Shown here: piece after piece, positions 34,201-46,103 of the stretch
Layout of the letters: the number at the start of each line of letters is the position of its first letter
Numbering within the stretch: the stretch's first letter is position 1
Source: Turbatrix aceti
Lineage: Eukaryota > Nematoda > Chromadorea > Rhabditida > Panagrolaimidae
NCBI GenBank assembly: GCA_963969345.1
Contig: OZ017766.1
Span: forward strand, 9,052,001 to 9,116,000
Reading direction: 5' to 3'
Length of the DNA stretch: 64,000 nt
Position numbers and translations under genes: made by a program
The notes under the pieces: model-generated
The model's input: the letters and a program-made list of their open reading frames with translations, nothing else
Databases searched by the model: none
Told to the model about the DNA's origin: nothing

Positions 34201-37200
34201 AAAAATAATTTTTTTGCCGATATTCAATTTTTTGCATAATTTTTTTTTAGAATACAATTTTTTACATTTTGAAACCAAAACAATACAAAAAAAAGTTTTG
34301 TTTTGAAAAATAGAGCATTGATTTGTTCATTTCATACCTCTTTGCTACCGTATCACATTTAGTATCCCTCCCCTGCTAATTACGCTTTCCAATTTAGGCA
34401 AGCCTATCCTCTTTGCCATGGTAACGCCTTCCCAAAAAAAAGAGACACATGCAGCAGGTGTGCAGCACTCACTCACCTTGATAGACAGAGCGGTGTCATG
34501 TTTTTGGACTCCAAAATTGACGAGATGATCCGTAGCTTTGCGCCAGAAATCAACAAATTTCTGAGATTCCAGCTTAACCGGTGTCGGTATAATTGCCAGC
34601 GCTGTTTTGGAGTAATTTACGACCTGTCTGTCCAGACTGTGAGCTACGTCCCATGATTGCGAGACTTCGATTAGCGTATCTGTAAGTTTTAGTTATGTTA
34701 TTACAATTTTTTTTTCCGTGCGGGAATCACAGCTTATTTATTTTCGTGTCGAAACGCGGGAGAGCGTGCGCATTTTTTCGTTGGTTCTCGAAACAAAATT
34801 TTTTTATAAAAAAAGGGTACTGTACTTTTTCCGCCATCAAAAGTTTTTTTTCCGCACGAGAAATACTGCTTTTTATTTTCGTGTCAAAACCACAGTGCGC
34901 GTGCGCATGTTTTAACTGCACCCTTGAATTTTGGTTCTCGAAGCGAAAATTGTTTACGTCCACGTATTTTTTTGTTTCCAAAAATATTATACATAGGATA
35001 GGTCCTTTTTTTCCGTTCTTTTACGTATGTATCGTGTGACTTGCCTCGAAAGAAGTGATTATTCATTGCGTGATAGACATTGTGCCAGTTATAATCCGTG
35101 TCGAGATAAATGAGTACGTATTCTCCGTTGTCCATTAGTCCGAGGCCTCCCATGACGAGGAGTATTCTGCGAAACAGTCTGACGTTACCAAACGTGAGAT
35201 AGACTAAAAATCAGTTTTTTACAAATAATGCGTCATAAATTCATACAACATTTTTTTAAATGAAATTTTGCTACTACGAAAAATTTTTACTGTAAAAATC
35301 AGCTGCATTAGGCATGATTTGGCAGAATTAGGGTTTCGAAAATCGCTTTTTGTCATTTTTGACTGATTTTGAAAATGTTGAAACCAAAAAAATGCGTCAT
35401 TTCCGAAGTCTGGGTAACAAACATTGAACAAAGTGATTTTTGATGGAGAATCCGAGAAAAATATAAAAATATTGGGTTATAACCTTGAAAAATGAAAAAA
35501 AAATGTTTCATTGAAAAATTTTTTAAATTCAATTTTCAGCATTTTTCAAAATTTAAAAAACGCTGTTTTTTTATTTTTCTCCAATTCTCCGAAAAAAATT
35601 ATGTCAATCAATTTGCACACTTGTTTTTAAAATGCCGTAGTTTTTTAGCTCCAAAAATCGTCAAAATTAGCATAAGCGCGATTTCGGGCAACTATAACTC
35701 TGCCAAATAATGCCTCGGGTAAGTAAATTTTACGGTAAAGACTTTTCATTGTAAAAGCCCCTTTTTTTGCAAAATTTCATGTGTTAGCAAAAAAAAGCTC
35801 TTACTCCTCGTATTGACTTTAGTGTCGACAATAATCTGTTCGACATTTGTCCGCTCAACCTCGCTAAAGGGATAGTCGACGACCGAGACATTCTGTATCA
35901 CAAATTTGGGCAGCTGGACATTATCCTGTTTTGCATTTTCCTTTTCAATGGCGTATCGGATAGCATTGTGAAGTTCGGTATTACGATTGTGACTTTCATA
36001 AATAATTGTGAATTTGTGCCAATCGTAGTGCTTCAGCAACGAAACCAACGCTTTTGTTATCTCAGTTTCCGCCGGAACTGTTCTCGCAAAAGTTGGGTAT
36101 TTTTTTTTGTCAGAAACCGTTTCATCCTTGCACTTGTAACTTATGATAGGCAAATTTTGTGCCGCGGCCATTGTTGCTTCGGTTCGACAGTTCATTTCCG
36201 GTCCGATGAAAACTTTTGCACCCTGCTTCCAGTGATCCATAAAATATTCGGTCGATCGTTTTTCATTGCCACAAGTATTGTTGAACAGGTAAACCAGGTG
36301 ATAGTTAGGAAGAAGCTGCTCATTAGCGTTGATCTCTTCGATTGCCACCTGGAGGGCTCCGGATATCATAGATCCTTCGAAATCTGTTCGGAAGCATTGT
36401 GAAAGCTCGTAGATGTAACTCGTGTCATTTGCGTTTGGTGTTTCGTTGGAATCTACCTGTGAGAGGTTCTGGATGGATTCAAAGAGGTCTTTTGGAAACT
36501 GTGACACAGCTGCGAGGTAGCTGACTAGGAGTTCCTCTTTTGTCTGAAAAATTGTGGTTTTTCAGATTGCTGTAGGCCGTCGGGGACGGGCTACAGGCGG
36601 GAGAAGGACAGGAGCGAGTCAGGGAGTGGTCATTTTTTGGGTCTTTAATCATGCTTATATACACATCGGTATGCTAATTAGATAGATAGGTAAGACAGGT
36701 GTGGGCAGTGAGGGAAGAGGACGTGAGGACGTCACAGATGTTTGGAAAAAAGTGCAATTAGTAGTCCAAAAATTGCAGATTTTGACAACCATTTAAAAAA
36801 TACGCACCGGAATTTGAAAAAAAAAATATCAAAAATGTTTAACCCAAAATTGTTCAAAAACTACTGCGCTTTTAGAAATTGTTTGCATGTTTTTCGACTC
36901 AGTTTTTGATATAGAATCTGTTAAAAATATAAGAATTAGGGGTCATCAATTTAAACCATGCCGAAATAAAAAGTGCCATTTTGACATTTTTAGTATGGTA
37001 TTTTTTTGTAGTTGAAGACCCCAAATTTTTATGTTTATAAAAAATTTTACATTAAAAACGGAATCGACTGCAAAAAAAATAATTGTTCCTGAAAGTGCAG
37101 TAGTTTTTGAGAAATCTGGCGTAAAAAAATTCAAAAATGTTAGTTCCGGAAAAAAAAGTCATCCAAGTAAATGCATTACAAATTTCATTTTAATTTGATA

Positions 37201-37976
37201 ATCGATTTTTTTCAATCCAATTATAAATATTTATACATAATTTCTGATTATTTAAAAAATGCTAATTATTAAAAAAAAATAAAAATCCAAGTAAAATGCA
37301 TAAATAATTTTATTTTTTTTATTTGCTAAATATGTATGCGATTTTCTAAAATTTCGTAATCCGCTTATATTTATATATAAGCACTATGCAATTTCAAATA
37401 CCTCGCACGTGCTACGATACCAGATTAGCGCTGCCAAATGCGCAAACATGCCTTTTGCAGCGTGGCATAAATTTGTAAATATAACAAATGTTTGCCACGC
37501 CATATAAATAACAGTTATAAATAAATACATCGTAAACATGCAAAATCATAAATTTTCATGTCATAGTCACATTTTTTTGTCTTGTTAGTTAAAAATGCTT
37601 GCGTAATAGGATTTTTTTTTGTTTTGCCAACCAACTTGGTTGACATGTTCTGTTCTTTTTTTGGAGTTTTCCAGAAACCCGAAAAAAAGTGGGGAACGGA
37701 GAGTGGAACGTTGGTCGCATACAACATTTTAGTCGTCATTGGCATGAAAGGATATTCGGAATCAGAAATTAGCGAACATCCGTTTTTTGTTCGCGAACGA
37801 ATACGAACAGAAAATATCAAATCTGTTCGCGAACAAACACGTGCGAACACAAACCTGTTCGCAATTGTACAAATTCTCACCTGACTGACACCGGAACCAC
37901 CCTGTCCATACCCGGGTCTGAGAACGGCACAGACTATCAAAATGTATAGCCATGATGCCGTTGATAGATTGATCAT
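28246..37976 (-). CDS. Receptor-type (membrane) guanylate cyclase, Gyc76C/GCY-like
   Basis: Makes cGMP from GTP at the plasma membrane in response to an extracellular ligand. Exons (transcript order): 37976-37881, 36543-35805, 35203-35045, 34679-34477, 33956-33321, 32808-32473, 31909-31278, 31212-31020, 30468-29853, 29156-28246; 1506 aa. It has a signal peptide ([11 protein letters not shown]), a ligand-binding domain with [16 protein letters not shown] and [11 protein letters not shown], and a transmembrane helix ([20 protein letters not shown]). The kinase-homology domain has HGNLKSTNC and DFG, but lacks the catalytic Asp. Then come a coiled-coil dimerisation region ([20 protein letters not shown]) and a cyclase domain with [19 protein letters not shown] and [17 protein letters not shown], which keeps the metal Asp and guanine-specific Glu/Cys residues. 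A ~350-residue polar tail follows. One intron appears to use a GC donor (AG|GCAAGT at 35044). Confidence 0.93.
30550..32420. repeat. Repeats shared among guanylate cyclase introns
   Basis: Copies of TTCGTGTCAAAACCACTGC, often followed by GCGCG runs, then GGTCTCGAACGGAAATTTTT and a TCGTTTTCGT block. They occur at about 30559, 30681, 30912, 31933, 32126, 32227 and 32357, in two introns of the same gene. More copies lie at about 34742 and 34879 in a third intron. The unit is roughly 100 bp and diverged. Exons between the introns are not affected. Confidence 0.7.
35260..35782. mobile_element. Palindromic MITE (TACGGCATTTCC family), copy 3
   Basis: Lies in the guanylate cyclase intron between exons 2 and 3 and ends about 20 bp from the exon 2 donor. 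More decayed than the 8997 copy, but with the same order of landmarks in inverted arms (ATGATTTGGCAGAATTAGGG, AAATGCCGTAGTTTTTTAGC). Confidence 0.7.
37763..37867. mobile_element. Truncated hAT-like MITE (GTTCG family), copy F
   Basis: About 105 bp. The start CAGAAATTAGCGAACATCCG and two GTTCGCGAACGAA/CAA cores match the family ends. The right part is missing or collapsed. It stops within about 15 bp of the splice donor of guanylate cyclase exon 1. Confidence 0.65.
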
Positions 37977-40900
37977 CGTAGTAGTAATATAAATTGAAAT
38001 TTGTGCCGCATGTCTTGTTTTTGAGCGAAGAACAACACTTCACTTTACATACACGCGTCGTTTTTGTCTTTGTCGTTGTTTGTTTGGGAAAGAAAGATAG
38101 GGGTATAAGTATACTTGGAGGTCAGTATGTACGTATAAAATGTGTAATTAGTCGTCTACCGGGTATAATAGGTATAGGATGAATGTACTATGTAGGTGTA
38201 CAAAAATCAATCAATCAATCAATTAAGTTCAAATGTCTTTTACATGTAAAAAAAATATTAAATACATGCGAAAAATTATTTGTTATTGTAATATGTTTAA
38301 ATATGTAAAAACGATAAAACGACAAATTGAATTGACAAACGAAACGGTCAAAAGATGAGTAGGGGGTAAGGAAGAGGCGGCAGCAAGAAAGGAGGAAAGA
38401 ACAACGTATGTACTACTAGACGATGATGAGGGTGATGGTGGTGACAATGAATGCGCATACGTACAACATATGTACTAATGTTCGTTGTATGTATGTATGT
38501 ACTAAGAATAGTTACTATATTTATGTATGTGGATAGAAGAATTTTTATTTTAGGGGGTCTTTCTTGTGAGTTGACGACGACCCGACGACAAAGGTGATGT
38601 GATGTAGTAAAAAAAAAAAAATTCACACCACTTGAATTGACTGACTGAAAAAAAAGTAGTATTTAGAAACGAAAGTATGTACATCATCATCAAATTCTGC
38701 AGAAAAAAACCGTGTGCTCGTCCTTGAATGAATGAACCAACAAAAAAATGTTTTAAAAAAATAAAAATTGTCGACGACAATACAAACATTTTTTTGTTCG
38801 TTGTTGTTCATTGTTTAATTTTTTTTCTGACAATATACAAATGTATATGCAAACAAATAAAGCAAGCGCAACACGCAATATTTATACATACATACATAGT
38901 ATTTACTACGTGGACATCATTTGTGCCTCCTAACATCTGGTCTAATGATAACTAACCACTGAGTAATGGTGAAATAAATAAAATAAATAAACATAGTATT
39001 TATGCAACACGCATGAATTTTTGGGTAGCCCAGGACGGTTGGTGAAGAAGATGTTTATGATGTTTATGTTAGTTTGGTGTCCGTTCCGAGACTTTTTTTC
39101 ATTTTTTTCTTTTCCTTTTGAGTAAAAAACAGAATAAGCACGGACATTCATCACGTATGCAGCGGGGAGGCATTTTTTCTTGTGTTTTGCAAAAAAAATA
39201 GAAAATTGAGAATTTTTAGGATGCAGCAGGACACAAACACAGGAGCTCGCTGCCGGCAGGCAGGCAGGCAGCAGGCAAATTATCTCGCGGGAAAAAAAAG
39301 CAGCAGCGAGTGCTTTTGCTTCTTAAATATATTTTTTTTGCAACAAAAAACGCAAAAAAAAGCAGTAAAGAGAAAATAAAGAGCTTTACGGCATTTTTCT
39401 GACGCAGTTGTCAGTCAGTGTGCAACAAAAATGGAAAAAAAAGAGAGGATGAGTAGACAGAATCTTTTATGTAAAAGATTTGTTGAAAGATGCAGCAAAT
39501 TTTTTAGATGCGTGCAAAATTACGCCAAGATTTTTTGAGTGTGAGCAAGAGTGGAAAATTGAACTCAAACATTGAGTAGATGCAAAAAAAAAAGTTTAAA
39601 GTGCTATTTTAACCCTACAAAAAAAAATACACGCTGATTTTTGAGCTCAAACATCAAAACACAGTCAGTCAAAAGTTACATTTACAAAAGCGACTATTTA
39701 GCAACTCAGTCAGTCAGTCACCTGCTCGGTTCTTTTGCTGGGATAATAATGATCAAAATCTGTTTTGCACACTTTGACCGGTGAATGAACGAGCAAACGA
39801 ACGCACCACCTGGTGTGGATGAACGGGTTGGACTGGGCTGGACGCATCACTCAAAAGTTTCCCTTCCCGTCAACGACATTGAATAAAATTTGGCGTCAAA
39901 CACGTATTTAAAATCTTAAAAAATGGACTAAAGAACGAAAATAAACTGAAATTTGTTCAAAAAAGCGTAATTTTTTATATACAATAGAAAACCTTTACGT
40001 TTTTTTTGTGTCAGAAAAAAAATTATTAGTACGTACAAAATTAGTACAGTTCCAAATTCTGGGCTTTGTAATTTTTTTTTGGGATTTAGAAAAATTATTC
40101 ATCGTTGCGAATTTAAAAATGTGTTTTTTGATGTCTGTTTATCAGTTTTGAAAAATATCACAATTTTGTAACATTTTGTAGCATGTGCCGTGTTGGAAAA
40201 TCCAAAACTTCTAAAATATTTATGACACAAATTTTTGGAAAAAATATTGTATTATAAAATTTATATGAATCAAGAAAAGGTAACAAATTTCACGCAAAAA
40301 CGTTACTTAAAATAAAAAAATAGTTTTGCAACAAAAATTAGAAAACAATCGATATTTTTTTGTCAAAAGATAAAATTTTTTGTTTTTGAAAAATATGTAA
40401 TCGAAAGTTTAATTACGCAAAAATGTTTTTTTCTAATTTTTTTCGGAATTTAGAAAATTTTACAATTTTACAATTTTTTGGTAAAAAGGTCTTCAATTGC
40501 TCAAACTTGAAGGCAAATTTTAATTTCAATTTTAGACTGCAGTTTGAACCCTAACTAAAGTCCATTCGATCTCAAATGACTAATTCGGCCTCAAAAGCCC
40601 CGAGGGCATTAAAGAAGAAAGAAACCTGATATCTGGGGAGATTTGTCATTCCGTAGTATTTAACTACAAAAACCTATTCGCCGTCGCCGCCGTGCTCGAT
40701 TAGTCAACGTCACGTGGGTTGTGGTGGTTGCCCTGGGGTGTGGTCAATCTTGTCCCTCCGTATACGGCCTGCGCAGGTTTGTAGGGAGTAATTAATGAGG
40801 AAAAAAAATTATCAATAAATTTTATGCGTAAGCTAAACAACTTTTTTTGTCCGACACCTGACCAACACCTGACTTGAGCGTTTTAGTACATATTTATACG

Positions 40901-42262
40901 TGCAGTTGGGATATGTAGGATCACGAGGAACAAATGAACGACTAAATACTATTTTTTTAGTAAATATAATAGTACATAAACACGAGAAACAAGAAAATGA
41001 ACAAGTGCTCAAATTAGCAGACAGAAAGAATCAAATTGTTGTTGTTTTTTTTCGTTCTTTGGACCGAAAAAAAACTAAAATTTCCCTTCGAATGACTAAA
41101 CTAATATTAAATATCAATAATAATAATTATTAGAACAACAAACACGTTGTTAAATATATTTCTGTTCATTTTGGTGTTGGCAAACGGAACGAAAATCGAT
41201 GTATGCTGTCAGTCCGGGGGAAAAAAAGAAGAAAACCGGGCACACATTCGTGGCTCGTGGGGGTCTCGGCTCGGGGGCGTCTCAGCAGCGCCGCTGCTGC
41301 TACTGCTGCTGCTGTTGTTTGTGCCTGCAAAACACAGCAAAACTGCTTCTGCTCGGTTTGTTCTCATCTTGCAAAAACCATGAACACGCAGACGAAGCAG
41401 CAGCAGCGGTGTTCGTTCAATGGCACAAACAAATTTTAAAACACTCGAATTTGTTTTCGTGTTTATTTTGCAGCGCGCAAGTAAATAAATATTTTTTTGC
41501 TTTTTTTGGAAAGGATAAACAAATTCGGAAAAAAAGGCGACAGAAAACCCAAAAAAGGGAAAAAAATGTATCGTTTTAGGACAAAATTTCGAAAAACTTG
41601 TGTGTATCGTAAAAAAGTAACAAAATTGAAGCTAAAAATGTTTTTTTCTGAAAAATAGTTTTGTAACAAAAATTCCAAAATTATCGTTACTTTTTTTATC
41701 GTAAGAATTTTTTTTTGTTTTCGAAATTTTTTTTACCTTTTCTAATCCAAAAATCATTTGTTTATTATTTTTCTATTTATTTTGGAAAATATGACAATTT
41801 GGTTGCATTTTGTAACTTTTTGTATCGAAAAACCCCAAAAAGTGCCAAAAAACAAAAAAAATCGTTTTCGGAAAAAAATACGTAAAAGAAGTTTTTATAT
41901 CGTAAAAAAGTAACAAAATTTATGCAAAACAACGTTACTTTTCGATCTTCAATAATTTCACAAAGAAAATTCTAAAACGATCGTTACTTTTTTATCGTAA
42001 ATAAGAAAAAAATTTCGATGCAAACAAAAAAACGAACGTTTCAAATTAGTGTTCGCACAAGTATTTTTTGCAATTTTCATCTGCTTTGATTGCAAGAACA
42101 CCAGCAACCAGCAAGCATCAAGAGCAAAGCAAAGAAGACGAAAAAAAAAAATTCTGCTTCAAATTACGCAGACCAGGGGACCAAGGAACGACGATGTTTT
42201 TTTTTCCATCTTCTTCGTTTTTGTATTATATTTAAAATCCATTTATTTTGTTAGCCGGCTGG
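37977..42262. other. Gene-poor intergenic region upstream of the guanylate cyclase
   Basis: No coding region supported on either strand. It holds simple repeats (AATC at about 38207-38225, GTAT runs near 38488-38504), CAGTCAGTCA runs near 39660-39720, and AGGC tandem bases at 39259-39277. Diverged copies of the dispersed GTAAC/ACGATCGTTAC repeat occur at about 40080-40400, 41570-41710 and 41880-42010. The guanylate cyclase promoter is presumably within the first part. Confidence 0.4.
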
Positions 42263-42312
42263 AGCTGCTGCTGCTGGGGGGGGGGGATTTCAGCAGCAGC
42301 AGCAGCAGCAGA
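42263..42312. repeat. CTG repeat, G11 tract, CAG repeat (potential hairpin)
   Basis: Four CTG units run directly into eleven G, then ATTT and seven CAG units. The CTG and CAG halves are complementary, so the strand can fold with the G tract in the loop. Confidence 0.85.
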
Positions 42313-42398
42313 CATCACCTGCAGACATCAAAAAACGAGAAGGAAAGAATGAAAGAAAGAAGGTACAGGTAGATGCGAATACATGCGCATGCTATTAG

Positions 42399-43365
42399 CT
42401 ACCCGCACTCGCATTTGGGGGACAATTGGGGCACACCACGCAAACCGGACGCGTAGTTGCATACCATTGCTTCTGCAGAATAAAAGCCCACAATAATGCG
42501 TCTGTGAGAATAAAGTGCACACTAGTCCACAACAGCGCACTAATCGCAAGCGCGCTTGCTCATTTTTGGTACCAAAATGAGTGTATGTTGCGCGAATTGA
42601 TATTGTGAAGCCAAAAAAATAGATAAAAATTCGTCATTTACACCATTTTGTAGACCGAAAAATTTTATAGAAGATGATTTATCTCGTTTTGCTATGCAGT
42701 GCTTTACCTCATAACATCAGGCGCTTAAACAAGTAGTGTTCGGGAGAATAATTACCGTGTGATCCGGAAATACGGTAATTATATGAAAATTTGGTTCTAG
42801 ATAGAAAAGATACTGCTCTATCGATTGGTGATATTCACGTTTTCATCAAAGATCGAAAAAGGTTCGATTTTTTCAAATTTCCGGAAAAAAACCTTTTTTC
42901 GAAGATTTATCGATTCGATATCAAAAAACTGAGTACGCCATTCGAAAGGAAATTTAGTTTTTAAGATGTACTGAAATTTTTAGCTTTTTATCGACATTTT
43001 GAAGATCTGTGGATTTTTTCTACCGTACCCTACTCGATTTTGATCAAAAATTATCCGATAGTTTCAAAAAACAGATCGAAATTCTTCAAATATTATCACG
43101 ATCTCAAATTTAACAATAAAAAGTTCAAATTCCTAAATTTCGACCAAAAATTCTTTTTTTGTAATTATTTCGACCAGAGTGGTGCACCGCTCAAGCGAGA
43201 AAAGACCAGTGAGAAGGAAAGAGAGTCCAGTCTTGCAAACGACACGAGAATGATCGGGCACAGCAAGTTACATGAGCGAGCGTGTTTCTCAAAAAACTAC
43301 ACGCGCGCACTCAGCCTTGTAGACATGGTGTGCCCCAATTGTCCCCCAAATGCGAGTGCGGGTAG
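42399..43365. mobile_element. ~970-bp non-autonomous element with ~42-bp TIRs
   Basis: Inverted ends starting CTACCCGCACTCGCATTTGG and continuing GGGACAATTGGGGCACACCA on the left (42399-42440) match the reverse complement at 43324-43365 with one difference in the last bases. The interior is AT-rich with no convincing ORF. The target duplication could not be read. The outside bases may extend the ends as AGC(AC)TACCC. Confidence 0.8.
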
Positions 43366-43774
43366 TGCTGGCCCAAAAGCGAGCGGAAGCTGGGGTCGGT
43401 TGTTGGTTGTTACATAGTTGTTAGTTGCGCACCCCTATCTCCATCCATTCCTATCCATTCGGGAAGGAGGGAGGGATAAGTGTTAAATATACATACTACA
43501 AAAACAGTGGATAAAAGCACGTCAACGCGACAAAATTTACTTTTCATTGACCCGAATGGCCAACCAATGGCATTTGTACCGACTACGTAATTCGTACGTA
43601 CTTTGACGTCTGTTCGGGGGGGGGGGGAAGACTTGACATTACCAAAGAACTAAATATTGTAAATAACTATTACCTGGAAAGTTATGAAAATTTGATTTTT
43701 GGATAAATATTTTATTTTCGGCCACAAATAGAAAAATAAAACTTTTTTTTAATTTCTTAGGAAATTCATAAAAT

Positions 43775-44250
43775 TTTGCCAACAAGTAGCTTTTACGATG
43801 AAAAGTCTTCACTGTAAAATTCACCTCCTGATGAGACATAATTTGTAAAAGTTACGGTTGCCGAAAATCGCGTTTTCGCCATTTTTGAAAATTTTTGGCA
43901 CGTTTGTAGCTAAAAAATACGGAATTTCCAAAGCCGGAGAACAAATTGATCGATCTACTTGATTTTTGATCACGCATCCGAGAAAAATATTAAAATATTG
44001 GGCTACCATCTTGAAAAATGCCGAAACAAATGTTGCCATTGCGGACCTTTTTTAAATGCGATTTTCGTCATTTTTCAAGGTAACCCTATATTTTTATATT
44101 TTTCCCAGATTCTGCTTCAAAAATCACGTTGATCAATTTGTTCTCCTGCTTTGGAAATGCCGTACTTTTTTAGCAACAACGTGCCAAAAATTGTCAAAAA
44201 TGGGAAAAATGCGATTTTCGGAAATTGTAATTTTTTTTGCAAAATTTCCA
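43775..44250. mobile_element. Palindromic MITE (TACGGCATTTCC family), copy 4
   Basis: Intergenic copy with inverted arms: CGAAAATCGCGTTTTCGCC, GGAATTTCCAAAGC and a TTGAAAAATGCCGAAAC centre, mirrored by GGAAATGCCGTACTTTTTT and AACGTGCCAAAAATTG. Confidence 0.7.
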
Positions 44251-44517
44251 AAATGAAGTGTAACACATTTCTTAGTATGTAACGTTAAATTTTTAAAATC
44301 GTATAAACATTATTTTCGATTCGAGACCAATTTTGGACCGATAGGTCGAAAATTGACCTTTTTTATGCAAATATGAACCCGGAGGTCAAAAAAAAAGCAA
44401 TCTGCGAAAAATAGCAGGTTGCAATTTGGCAACTAAAAATACAAACATGCAGACAAAGTGTCTGAACGACATCGACGACGACGACGACGACGTGCACGTT
44501 GACGTCGTCGTCCGTAC

Positions 44518-44932
44518 CAAGGCATAAAATCCGGCCGGCCGGCCGCAAAAGCCGGCACGGCCGGCCGGCCGCGGCCGGCTGCGGGCCGGCTTTTCGATTC
44601 AAGGCCGGCCGAAAAAGCCGGGAAAAGCCGGAAAAATATTCGAAAGTTGATTTTTTTCGAAAAAAGTACAATTTTCTGACGTTTTTGTGCTTCATTCGTC
44701 TTTTTTTTTTCACTTTTTACTACTATTGTGCATTTTTCCATAATATTAGGTTGTTTCCAAAAAAATTTTTTTTCTAAATTTGGTCAAATTTTACGAAAAT
44801 AATCCTAAAATAAAGCACGAAAATTTTTTTTTAAAAATAAGCCGCGGCCGCGGCCGGCCGGCTTCGGCCTGAAAATTTAGGCCGGCCGCAAGCCGGCCGG
44901 CGGCCTGATTTTTAGGCCGGTTTTATGCCTTG
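44518..44932. mobile_element. 415-bp hAT-like MITE with GGCCGG-rich ends and 8-bp TSD
   Basis: The ends are CAAGGCATAAAATCCGGCC on the left and its inverse (GGCCGGTTTTATGCCTTG) on the right, flanked by an exact duplication GTCCGTAC at 44510-44517 and 44933-44940. About 80 bp of dense GGCCGG/CCGGCC words fill each arm, around an AT-rich middle. There is no ORF. It landed in a GAC/GTC-rich inverted repeat (44469-44515). Confidence 0.9.
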
Positions 44933-44940
44933 GTCCGTAC

Positions 44941-46103
44941 ACAAGTGCAGGCGCTGGCTCAGCTAGCAGACCAGAGGCAACTAAATAAAATGAACACAAG
45001 TGCAACAACGCAAACGTATGTACATAACTTGCGGCTCTCGTTCTCGCGAGAGCCGTAGTCGCCTTGAGAGATGTGAAATGATGATGATGTGAAAATAGCG
45101 CAGAAAAAAAACAACAACCCTAGGTCAGCTAGCTGGCTGGCCTGGGCAGGAAGGAGCTAGCCTAGGCCGCCTATAGGCTACGATGAAGGAGAAGAGAACC
45201 GAAGTTACATAAATATGTACAACGTTCATTTTTTTACGCGGGAAAAAAAATTACGCGTGTCCACGCATCCGTGACATTGGTCAGGCGACGGATGCGGACG
45301 CGTATACGCACGCGTGCACGTAAGAGTTAGCCTTGAAAAGGTAAAAAACGCGACGAGATGAAGATGGATTTTTGTTTGTTTTTTTTTGTACGCCCGCGAG
45401 AATTTTTATTGTAATTTTTTTTTGTTTTGTTTTGAGTTTTCTTCCGCGCGCGCGCGCGTGCGCGCCTTTTTTTCTGCCGTAATCCAACAAAACGACAAAA
45501 CAAACGGTTGAGTTGGTTGGTTTAGTGATCAGTCACTCGATCTGCTCAAAACTGCAAGATATCCATCCATCTGAACGATCGAACAAACAATTGAACGATC
45601 GAACGCAACCGGACATTTTTTTCTCCTTTCCTTGTTGTTCTTTTTTTTTTGCCGCGGATCCGCCGACGCACCACCACCCACCTCGGTATGCCATGCCAAT
45701 TGGAAGAACACAACGACCGCGGTGGTCAGTCAAAATGTAGGTCGTCCAATATTTGACCTCCCATCGCGAGCGCGCGTGCCGCCGCCCGCCCGTTTAAAAC
45801 CCTGCACGCAAGCTGCGGACAAGCGCGCACTTATGGGCTTGTTTCTCCTGGAAACCAAACAAAAATAAAATGCGCGCTTTTTTTACTCTCGCTCTCCTTC
45901 GTTTTTTCCCTTTTTTGCTTTTTGTCTTTTTTTTGCCATTATTTCTTGCTTTTTTATAACTTTCAAAGATCCAAGGTTTTTTTTGAAGTTATGTTTTCGT
46001 TTTCTCCGCGATGTGTGAAGCATTACGCGTTTTTCACAGGTTTTTATGACTTTTTCGGTGCTTTTTTCAGCCTTTACTTTTCATTTCTTTCTCACTCAGA
46101 AGA
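44941..46103 (+). promoter_or_regulatory. RCC1 upstream region
   Basis: It contains a TCTCGCGAGA palindrome inside a longer hairpin (45033-45055), a CG/GC alternating tract at about 45448-45470, and a duplicated GAACGATCGAAC word at 45573 and 45593. TCTCGCGAGA is a known core-promoter-type motif in animals. Its use here is inference. The ATG at 46104 is preceded by CACTCAG|AAG, so a noncoding first exon probably lies in this stretch. Confidence 0.4.

Noticed and set aside
44461..44517. GAC-rich tract as a coding acidic repeat
   Set aside because: Forms a self-complementary GAC/GTC repeat and is the target of a MITE; no gene context.
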